Assembly: GCA_002748015.1 (NCBI GenBank)
Contig: PDRH01000015.1
Coordinates: forward strand, 1 to 6,443
Length of the DNA stretch: 6,443 nucleotides
Direction of reading: 5' to 3'
DNA from: Bacteroidota bacterium
GTDB lineage: Bacteria > Bacteroidota > Bacteroidia > Bacteroidales > CAJPTX01
Positions 1 to 5,446 of the stretch are shown here, piece after piece. Position 1 is the stretch's first letter, and the number at the start of each line of letters is the position of its first letter. A program made the translations under genes and the position numbers. The notes beneath the pieces are model-generated. The model was not told the origin of the DNA, did not search any database, and saw nothing but the letters and a program-made list of their open reading frames with translations.

Positions 1-3000
1 TTCAGCACCGTTGCCGTCTTGCCCGCACGCTGCAGGACCTCCATCGCCTCATCCACCACGTAGGCATCCGGGCCGCAGCCAAAGGACGTTATCTGCACGT
101 AGTGCACGTTGTCCCCCGCATCCGCCGCCCACCTTGCCGCCGCAACTATCCTGTTCGTGTACGCCCACTGGTGGATGCTCTCTGACAAGCCCTTCTCTAG
201 CACCGTATCGCGCACCAAATCCTCCGTAACCACATCCACCCCGAACTCCGAGATTATCTGCCCCACCTTCTGCTGTATGAGCGGGTCCGTATGGTAGGGG
301 CGCGAGGCCAGCATGATGAGCAGCCGCCCATCATCTATCGCCCCCTTGGCCACTGCCAGATTCTTCTCCTTCAGCTTCCCTGCCCACCCATTCTGACGGG
401 CTACCGCCCTCGAGAAGACCGAGCGGAACACCCGCCGCGAAGGGATAGCCATCTCACCCCGCAGACCGTACACGTAGCGCCAGCACTGCCGCTCCAGCAG
501 CTCCACATCCCGAAAGCTTATCGACGGGGCATCCAGCGGGATACGCCGCTCCACCGCACGCCCCAGCGTAGAGCGCAGCACCTCCGAGTAGCCAGATACC
601 ACAGGGCAGTTGAAGCTATTATCTGCCCCATCAAGCCCACCCTCCTCATGCACCACAAAGGGCAGAAATATCCTATCGACCCCCCGCTTGGCCAAATCCA
701 GCACATGCCCATGCGCCAGCTTCGCCGGAAAGCAAATATTGTCCGACATCACCGTATGCGCACCCATCTCCCCCAGCCGCATGCTACTCTCTGCCGACAG
801 CTCAACCCCAAAACCACACCCCTCAAAGAGCGTGCTCCAGAACGGGTAGTGCTCATACATCCCCAGCACGCGCGGAATGCCTATAACCCCTGCCTTGCTA
901 CCCCTTTCAGCCGCAAATTTCCTCCCCTCTCCATCGGCCAAAACGGACGTACTAGCCCTAATTTGTCCCACTTCCCCCTCATTCAATACAACTCCCTCTT
1001 TATCAATTCTATCAATAGGTGCGAAGGTTTCTATATACTTCCATTCGGACATATTCGCACCCACTTTACGCCCCTCACCCGCATTGCTGAATATCCGCTC
1101 GCACTTATTCCCCGCATAGTAGCGCTCCCCGTTCTCAAAGCGAAAGGTTGTAACCGTACACTGGTTATGGCAACCCCGGCAAAGCCCATCCCTGCAGCTG
1201 TGCGGGGCAACCCTCGCCACCTCCGCCAGCGGGCGAGATGCCCAGCGATGCACCCGGCTCTCCCGCCGTGCTATCAGCGCCGCACCAAACGCCCCCATCA
1301 GCTCAGGCGCATCCGTTATAATCACATCCCTGCCCGTCTCTATCTCGAAGGCGCGGCAAACTGCCGGGTTGCGCATCGTTCCCCCCTGCACCATCACCCT
1401 CTCGCCCAGCACGGAGAAATCCTTTATCTTCAACACCTTATGGAGGCAGTTTCGCACCACCGAGTAGCCCAGGCCCGCAGAGATATCGTCCCTACTAGCC
1501 CCCTCACGGAGCGACTGCTTCACCCGCGAGTTCATGAACACCGTGCAGCGCGTACCCAGGTCGGAGGGCATACGCGCTGAGCAGGCTGCGCTCGCAAACT
1601 CCTCCACCGGCTGCCCAAGACCCGTAGCGAAGGTCTCGATGAACGAACCGCAGCCCGAGGAGCACGCCTCATTAATCTCCAGGCGGCTGATAGTCCCATT
1701 ATCTATGAAGGCCGCCTTCATATCCTGCCCGCCAATATCGAGAATGAAGGATACATCCGGCGCGAAGTACGAAGCCCCTGCATAGTGCGCCAGCGTCTCC
1801 ACCATCCCCATATGTAGGCCGAAGGCCTTGCGCACCAAATCCTCCCCGTAGCCCGTAACGCAGCTACCTCCTATATTCAGCGATACATCCACCTCCTGGC
1901 AGGCTCTCATCAGCTGCTCAAAAGCCCCAGTAACCGCCCCCAGCGGATCCCCCGCATTACGGCAGTATAGCCGAAACACAATCTCACGCCGCGCATTCAG
2001 CAGAACGAGCTTAGTCGTTGTGCTCCCGCTGTCAATCCCCAGATAGCAGGGCCCTTCCCCAGCCGTACGCAGCGCCGCAGTCGGAAGGCGATACTTCTCC
2101 TTGCTCTGTCGCCATGCCCCATAGGCCTCCTTGCTCTCGAAGAGCGGCGGTAGGAGCCCCTCCTTTCGCTCGCCGATCTTCGCGTTGCTCCGCTCCAGCA
2201 GCTCTTCCAGCTCGCTGAAGGTTCTGGCGGGCTGCTCCTCCCCCACGCTCAACGCCGCCCCCCACGCCGGGATGGCATTCGCACAGTCGGGTAGCACGAA
2301 GGCCGACTCATCCAGGCCCGCCGCCTCTGCAAAAGCCCGTCGCAGCGGCTCGATGTAGAAGAAGGGCCCACCGCTGAGCACCACCTTCGGCTTCAGGTAG
2401 TAGCCCCTCGATAGGGTAGTGAGCACCTGCACGCTCACCGCATGGAATATGGACGCCGCGATATCCTCCCGCTTCGCCCCCCGCGCCAGCAGGTTCTGTA
2501 CATCCGTCTTGGAGAACACCCCGCAGCGCGAGGCTATAGGATGCAACCTCATCGCCCGATCAGCCAGGCCCGCCAGCTCGCCCACGTCCACGCCCAGCAG
2601 CACGGCCATCTGGTCGATGAAAGCCCCCGTACCCCCGGCGCAACTCCCATTCATGCGAATATCCGGCGTACGCCCTGGTGCGAAGAATATCATCTTGGCA
2701 TCCTCACCCCCGATATCCACGAGGCTGGCCGCCTCCGGATACTTCTGCTCCACCACGCGGCAGGCCGCCACCACCTCCTGTACAAAGGGCAGGCCGCTCC
2801 GCTCGCATATCCCCATCCCGGCCGAACCCGTAACGGCCATCCGAACCCGCACACCGGCGAACTCACCCGCCATCCGGCCGAACACCGCCCGCAGCGTCCC
2901 GGCAACATCAGCATTATGCCGCAAGTACTCATGGTAAAGGACCTCCCCAGCCCCATCAACGCAAACCACCTTCAGCGTAGTCGAACCCACGTCCAGACCT

Positions 3001-3023
3001 ATGCGACCCATGCCACCTGACAT
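1..3023 (-). CDS. 2-hydroxyacyl-CoA dehydratase activase, two-module (BcrAD/BadFG ATPase x2 + DUF2229), 3' end outside window
   Basis: This is an open frame of 1007 codons from ATG 3023 with no stop before the window edge. The N-terminus carries two ASKHA-fold ATPase modules of the HgdC/BadFG type. Module 1 (about residues 6-262) has DVGSTT (11-16), VDIGGEDAK (102-110), GSCAGGTGAF with Cys128, and RCGVFSKTD with Cys167. These match the two cysteines that hold the dimer-bridging [4Fe-4S] cluster in HgdC. Module 2 (about 328-585) repeats the plan: DSGSTTTK, DIGGQDMKA, NEACSSGCGS (Cys454, Cys458), TRCTVF (Cys493). A cysteine cluster (Cys610, 615, 618, 622) and GNKCERIF follow, then a DUF2229-like part from about 711 (GIPRVLGMYEHYPFW, CFPAK, SRPYHTDP, FGCGPDA). 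Family members are usually about 1400-1500 residues, so roughly a third is missing. The family hydrolyses ATP to inject an electron into 2-hydroxyacyl-CoA dehydratases; the substrate here is unknown. An in-frame ATG lies four codons downstream (3011). GGGGGA sits about 8 nt before the chosen start. Confidence 0.93.
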   Translation of the reverse strand, partial: MSGGMGRIGLDVGSTTLKVVCVDGAGEVLYHEYLRHNADVAGTLRAVFGRMAGEFAGVRVRMAVTGSAGMGICERSGLPFVQEVVAACRVVEQKYPEAASLVDIGGEDAKMIFFAPGRTPDIRMNGSCAGGTGAFIDQMAVLLGVDVGELAGLADRAMRLHPIASRCGVFSKTDVQNLLARGAKREDIAASIFHAVSVQVLTTLSRGYYLKPKVVLSGGPFFYIEPLRRAFAEAAGLDESAFVLPDCANAIPAWGAALSVGEEQPARTFSELEELLERSNAKIGERKEGLLPPLFESKEAYGAWRQSKEKYRLPTAALRTAGEGPCYLGIDSGSTTTKLVLLNARREIVFRLYCRNAGDPLGAVTGAFEQLMRACQEVDVSLNIGGSCVTGYGEDLVRKAFGLHMGMVETLAHYAGASYFAPDVSFILDIGGQDMKAAFIDNGTISRLEINEACSSGCGSFIETFATGLGQPVEEFASAACSARMPSDLGTRCTVFMNSRVKQSLREGASRDDISAGLGYSVVRNCLHKVLKIKDFSVLGERVMVQGGTMRNPAVCRAFEIETGRDVIITDAPELMGAFGAALIARRESRVHRWASRPLAEVARVAPHSCRDGLCRGCHNQCTVTTFRFENGERYYAGNKCERIFSNAGEGRKVGANMSEWKYIETFAPIDRIDKEGVVLNEGEVGQIRASTSVLADGEGRKFAAERGSKAGVIGIPRVLGMYEHYPFWSTLFEGCGFGVELSAESSMRLGEMGAHTVMSDNICFPAKLAHGHVLDLAKRGVDRIFLPFVVHEEGGLDGADNSFNCPVVSGYSEVLRSTLGRAVERRIPLDAPSISFRDVELLERQCWRYVYGLRGEMAIPSRRVFRSVFSRAVARQNGWAGKLKEKNLAVAKGAIDDGRLLIMLASRPYHTDPLIQQKVGQIISEFGVDVVTEDLVRDTVLEKGLSESIHQWAYTNRIVAAARWAADAGDNVHYVQITSFGCGPDAYVVDEAMEVLQRAGKTATVL

Positions 3024-3078
3024 ATGCAATATCCCCCAATTTCTATATAAAACGGGCGCAAGATAGCAATAATCACGC

Positions 3079-3190
3079 GTAGGGACGCAGTGCGCATAAT
3101 CCGAAACCCGTAGGGGCGTGGTGGGGGAAATGCGACGGACAAGGCGGATACCACGGCAAAAACCACGCGTAACGCCACGGTGCGGACAAT
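3079..3190 (+). repeat. Degenerate REP-like units
   Basis: GTAG-headed motifs occur at 3079 (GTAGGGACGC) and 3110 (GTAGGGGCGTGGTGGGG). The second is identical over 17 bp to the motif in the tandem array to its right but lacks the CACCAC left arm. Positions 3132-3190 look like a shortened, mutated copy of the 72-bp unit: they start with the same GCGACGGACA, keep CCACGGCAAAAACCA, and have GTAA in place of GTAG. The array therefore seems to grow older and more decayed toward the activase gene. No credible gene is seen in 3024-3454. Confidence 0.6.
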
Positions 3191-3230
3191 GCGACGGACA
3201 CCACGAAACCACGGCAAAAACCATGAAACG

Positions 3231-3252
3231 CACCACCCGTAGGGGCGTGGTG
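3231..3252. repeat. REP-like hairpin, copy 1
   Basis: The stem is 8 bp: 3231-3238 pairs with 3244-3245 and 3247-3252, with C3246 bulged. The five-base loop is GTAGG (3239-3243). It is identical in sequence to copy 2. Confidence 0.65.
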
Positions 3253-3302
3253 GGGAAGAAATGCGACGGACACCGCGGAACCACGGCAAAAACCATGAAA
3301 CG

Positions 3303-3324
3303 CACCACCCGTAGGGGCGTGGTG
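3303..3324. repeat. REP-like hairpin, copy 2
   Basis: This is the same hairpin as copy 1, exactly 72 bp further on. The arms are 3303-3310 and 3316-3324 with C3318 bulged, and the loop is GTAGG at 3311-3315. Confidence 0.65.
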
Positions 3325-3345
3325 GGGAAGAAATGCGACGGACAC

Positions 3346-3420
3346 CGCGGAACCACGGCATCCAAACACATGCAACGATGCGGCATCCAATACCCCCAAA
3401 TATCATGCCGTGGTTCCGCG
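3346..3420. repeat. 16-bp perfect inverted repeat with 43-nt spacer, closing the REP array
   Basis: CGCGGAACCACGGCAT at 3346-3361 is the exact reverse complement of 3405-3420. The left arm is the start of the truncated third 72-bp unit. The right arm continues into an inverted, partly deleted copy of the unit (GGGCGTGG on the minus strand near 3424-3431). The spacer contains GGCATCCAA twice (from 3357 and from 3382). Head-to-head REP units of this kind are typical of BIME-like elements. Confidence 0.75.
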
Positions 3421-3436
3421 CATCCCCACGCCCAAT

Positions 3437-3453
3437 CCCCACCGCGGCACTAC
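3437..3453 (-). repeat. Inverted REP-like core abutting the RAYT stop codon
   Basis: Read on the minus strand this is GTAGTGCCGCGGTGGGG, which matches 14 of 17 bases of the array motif GTAGGGGCGTGGTGGGG. It begins one base after the TAG stop (3457-3455) of the transposase gene. It has the opposite orientation to the array copies. Confidence 0.5.
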
Positions 3454-3454
3454 G

Positions 3455-3946
3455 CTACCCGTATTTCTCCCACCATTTCCGGGGATTATCCATTATATAC
3501 CGCTCCACGACATCATAATCGCCATCCGGAATTACCCTATCATAAAACCCAACCTGCCACGACATCGGATTACCACATTTACGCGCCAAATTCTTTACCC
3601 TAACCTTATATTGACGCACCGCCTCCCCCATCGGACTTCTCGCCAGGCCACTACGCGATATAACTTGCTCCGTAAACTCACAATCCCTAGGCACACGTAT
3701 GAGAGCATGCACGTGATCCGGCATTACTATCCAAGACCCAAGCTCCAAACCAGGACAAACGCCCGGTAACCAGGTCCACGCCCGGCAAGCTATACTCCCC
3801 GCATCGGAAAAGCACATCTGCGCATTGCACACCTCACCAAAACAATGAACACGCCCCTCCGTGCATACTGTGATAAACACCCATACGCCCAAGTAGCGAT
3901 GGGCAGGCAGACGATGCGGTCTGTGGTAGCCTACATCAGCACCCAC
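3455..3946 (-). CDS. REP-associated tyrosine transposase (RAYT; Y1/IS200-like HUH nuclease)
   Basis: The 163-residue protein has the marks of a single-domain RAYT: FITVCTEGRVHCFG (24-37, the conserved first strand), WIVMPDHVHALI (72-83) with the HUH metal-binding pair His78/His80, WQVGFYDRVI (130-139), and ERYIMDNPRKWW (148-159). Tyr150 aligns with the catalytic Tyr115 of the E. coli RAYT. RAYTs nick and join single-stranded REP hairpins bearing a GTAG signal; such hairpins lie directly downstream. All catalytic residues are present, so it may be active. The start is GTG at 3946. The same frame is closed by the TAG of the preceding gene only four codons upstream, and the first in-frame ATG (residue 44) would remove the first conserved strand. 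GGGGG lies about 8 nt before the GTG. The protein ends soon after the YxxxNP motif, within the normal size range. It is probably co-transcribed with the two par-like genes upstream. Confidence 0.85.
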   Translation of the reverse strand: MGADVGYHRPHRLPAHRYLGVWVFITVCTEGRVHCFGEVCNAQMCFSDAGSIACRAWTWLPGVCPGLELGSWIVMPDHVHALIRVPRDCEFTEQVISRSGLARSPMGEAVRQYKVRVKNLARKCGNPMSWQVGFYDRVIPDGDYDVVERYIMDNPRKWWEKYG

Positions 3947-3958
3947 GCCGAGATCCCC

Positions 3959-4393
3959 CTACTCCCCCCGCTTCTCCATCGCGGCCGCCAGCTGGCGACG
4001 CCGCAGATCCAGCAAATCGTCCACAGCTAGGTTGAGCAGCTTCTCCGGTGCAACCTCTTGGTATTCGGCCAGTATCTTCAGCTTCTCGGTGCGCTCCTCA
4101 TCGAGCACCAGGCCAGCTACCAGTGCTGGCACCTCCTTAATCACCTCTACCTCCTTGATGACTTCGACCTCCTTAATCACCTCGACAGGAACTTCCTTGA
4201 TCACCTCCACCTCTTTCACCACCTCGACAGGAACTTCCTTGATCACCTCCACCTCGCGCACCTCCGGCTCAACCTCAACCGTCGGGACGGGCTGGGCCTC
4301 CGGACTCTCCTCCCCCTCCGCGCCGATGAAGTTCGTATTGTCCTTCAGCGCCTCCTGGATGGCGTGTATCGATTGCCTTTTCTTCCTAGCCAT
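3959..4393 (-). CDS. ParA-linked protein with Val/Glu/Lys repeat and ribbon-helix-helix-like C-terminus (putative centromere-binding partner)
   Basis: This is a 144-residue protein starting MARKKRQS at ATG 4393. That ATG overlaps the parA stop by 8 bp (ATGGCTAG), so translational coupling is likely. The frame is open for 21 further codons upstream, but these lie inside parA and give no sensible N-terminus. The protein has three parts: a basic N-terminus (1-18), an acidic stretch followed by a low-complexity repeat of EVEVIKEVPVEV(V/I)K type (47-89), and a C-terminal part (about 94-132). That last part, with LVLDEERTEKLKILAEYQEV followed by a Leu-rich helix, reads like a ribbon-helix-helix strand plus two helices. 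Small RHH proteins encoded just after short ParA ATPases are the centromere-binding partners in type Ib partition loci. The RHH call rests on pattern alone. A DUF3408-like accessory protein of a mobile element is an alternative. Confidence 0.72.
   Translation of the reverse strand: MARKKRQSIHAIQEALKDNTNFIGAEGEESPEAQPVPTVEVEPEVREVEVIKEVPVEVVKEVEVIKEVPVEVIKEVEVIKEVEVIKEVPALVAGLVLDEERTEKLKILAEYQEVAPEKLLNLAVDDLLDLRRRQLAAAMEKRGE
4178..4255 (-). repeat. 42-bp direct repeat inside the coding region
   Basis: Positions 4178-4213 and 4220-4255 are identical over 36 bp, at a period of 42 bp (14 codons). They code for the EVPVEVxKEVEVIK repeat of the RHH-like protein. Diverged partial units continue on the left to about 4135. 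The period keeps frame, so copy number could vary without breaking the gene. Confidence 0.85.
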
Positions 4394-5144
4394 AGATCTT
4401 GAGGATTTCGCGGGCCAACGAACCGTAGTCAGCGCTACCGTTGCCCTTGGGTGCATAGTCGAATACCGTCTGGTGGAAAGCTCCCGACTCCATCAGCGAG
4501 ATGTCCTGGCGGATGTACGTGTCGAAGAGGCGACCGGCCAGGCGCTCATCCTCCGAGAGGCTCTTGATCATCGCCCGGCTGAAGTTGGTCCGCGGGTTGA
4601 GCTTCACGAAGAGGATGCCCGCCAGCTCAAGCTGCGGATTCATGCGCTGCTTCACCTTCTCGGCCACCTGCAGAATGCGATCCAGACCGATGAATGCGAA
4701 GTTCTCCGCCTGCATAGGCACAAGGTAGTGATCCGCCGCCACCAGCGAGTTGATTGATAGGACGCTCATGCTCGGCGGGCAGTCCATCACGATGAAATCG
4801 TAGCCATCATGCAAATCTGCCAGAGCCTCCCGGAGAATAAACTCCCTCCCCGGCTCGTTGGACAGCTGGGTCTCCGAGTCCACCAGGGCCGCATTGGCCG
4901 GGACAATCGATAGCCTACCCACCTTCATCACGGCTTCGGCCAGGGGTATGCGTCCCAGCAGGGCCTCACCCACGCAGTTCTGCTCCTCGCTTATTCCGAG
5001 CGCACTCGTCAGGTTGCATTGGCTATCGAGATCCAGCAGGAGCACCCGCTTGTTGCGACGTGCGAGCGCCGCCCCCAGATTGAGCACGGTCGTCGTCTTA
5101 CCCGTGCCACCCTTATTGTTGATAACGCTTATCACCTTTGCCAT
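4386..5144 (-). CDS. parA: ParA/Soj-family partition ATPase (short, type Ib-like)
   Basis: This 252-residue cytoplasmic P-loop ATPase carries the deviant Walker A motif KGGTGKTT (11-18, signature Lys11 and Lys16), Walker A' VLLLDLDSQCNL (34-45, Asp40) and Walker B FIVMDCPPS (117-125, Asp121). It starts directly with MAKVISVINN and lacks the N-terminal helix-turn-helix of type Ia ParA proteins. ParA proteins dimerise on ATP, bind DNA non-specifically and move or position DNA or cargo loaded with a partner protein. Its last codons overlap the start of the RHH-like gene, the presumed partner. It is divergent from the DUF6266-like gene. A plasmid-like or integrated-element origin is plausible. 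It could instead be a chromosomal orphan ParA that positions another cargo, since no replication gene is seen in the window. Confidence 0.92.
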   Translation of the reverse strand: MAKVISVINNKGGTGKTTTVLNLGAALARRNKRVLLLDLDSQCNLTSALGISEEQNCVGEALLGRIPLAEAVMKVGRLSIVPANAALVDSETQLSNEPGREFILREALADLHDGYDFIVMDCPPSMSVLSINSLVAADHYLVPMQAENFAFIGLDRILQVAEKVKQRMNPQLELAGILFVKLNPRTNFSRAMIKSLSEDERLAGRLFDTYIRQDISLMESGAFHQTVFDYAPKGNGSADYGSLAREILKIYG

Positions 5145-5158
5145 ACGCCTAATGCTCT

Positions 5159-5182
5159 ATTCGGTTGGCCATTCGTTTGATG
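5159..5182 (-). promoter_or_regulatory. Two 12-bp imperfect direct repeats before parA (possible operator/centromere site)
   Basis: ATTCGGTTGGCC (5159-5170) is followed directly by ATTCGTTTGATG, with 8 of 12 positions matching. Further ATTCG copies lie at 5254 and 5296. RHH partition proteins often bind short direct repeats near their own promoter. The match is short and could be chance. Confidence 0.25.
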
Positions 5183-5185
5183 CGC

Positions 5186-5193
5186 TAAAGATA
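5186..5193 (-). promoter_or_regulatory. Weak candidate -7 element for the parA operon
   Basis: On the minus strand this reads TATCTTTA, which differs from the Bacteroidota -7 consensus TAnnTTTG only at the last base. It lies about 42 nt before the parA ATG. No convincing TTTG box is seen about 20 bp further upstream, so the call is tentative. Confidence 0.35.
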
Positions 5194-5262
5194 GGTTATT
5201 TTGTTGGAGTAGAGAAATTTCCATACTCCGTGCCAGCATTCTAGCCCGCAGCGATTCGTGCT

Positions 5263-5315
5263 CCCCCAGGGGTTCCCTCCGAATTTGCGGGCGAAATTCG
5301 GAGGGGAGTAGGGGG
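5263..5315. repeat. Long palindrome between divergent parA and DUF6266-like gene
   Basis: CCCTCCGAATTT (5275-5286) and its exact reverse complement (5294-5305) form a perfect 12-bp stem with a 7-base loop (GCGGGCG). Outer CCCCC (5263-5267) and GGGGG (5311-5315) can extend it beyond an internal loop. Neither neighbouring gene ends here, so it is not their terminator. It could be a centromere-like site for the ParA system, a regulatory structure, or a dispersed genomic palindrome. Apart from this, the ATTCG repeats and the weak -7 box, nothing is recognised in 5145-5446. Confidence 0.75.
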
Positions 5316-5446
5316 CGAGGCGCAGGCGGAAGGGGTGTACATAGCGGATAGCCCTAGATACATGCTCACGATGCAACCTTTCGTAGAAGCAAGCGTATAA
5401 GTAGTTACCCAGTCGCTAATTATCCACCAGATTAAAGCCCTCCACC

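Larger units (their letters stand above)
3191..3360 (+). repeat. 72-bp tandem repeat (2 full units + 26 bp of a third)
   Basis: The units are 3191-3262, 3263-3334 and a partial 3335-3360, each starting GCGACGGACACC. The two full units differ only at a few bases near 3203-3206. Each full unit holds one hairpin. CACCACCC (3231-3238, 3303-3310) pairs with GGcGTGGTG with one bulged C, and the loop is GTAGG. GTAG next to an imperfect palindrome is the usual mark of REP sequences mobilised by RAYT transposases, and a RAYT gene is adjacent. The period is divisible by three, which opens spurious frames on both strands. Confidence 0.85.

Noticed and set aside
291..1580. 429-codon open frame on the plus strand, rich in Pro, His and Arg
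   Set aside because: It lies wholly inside the activase gene on the other strand, has the composition of an antisense GC-rich shadow and shows no domain.
3024..3078. Bacteroidota promoter before the activase
   Set aside because: TATCTTGC on the minus strand matches TAnnTTTG poorly and no spaced TTTG box was found, so no promoter is called.
3191..3360. CRISPR array
   Set aside because: The whole 72-bp unit repeats, with no unique spacers, and there are no cas genes nearby.
2999..3442. 147-codon minus-strand frame and the 161-codon plus-strand frame (3118-3603) through the repeats
   Set aside because: Both are kept open by the 72-bp period (24 codons) and encode only repeated low-information peptide. 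The first also overlaps the activase start.
4394..4456. Upstream extension of the RHH-like protein (start MHPRATV)
   Set aside because: These 21 codons lie inside parA. The ATG at 4393 gives the typical 8-bp overlap and a basic N-terminus.
4032..4757. 241-codon plus-strand frame rich in Ser and Thr
   Set aside because: It is antisense to the RHH-like gene and parA. Its Ser/Thr repeat is the reverse reading of the Val/Glu/Lys repeat.
5275..5305. Rho-independent terminator
   Set aside because: No T-run follows on either strand, and both neighbouring genes point away from it.
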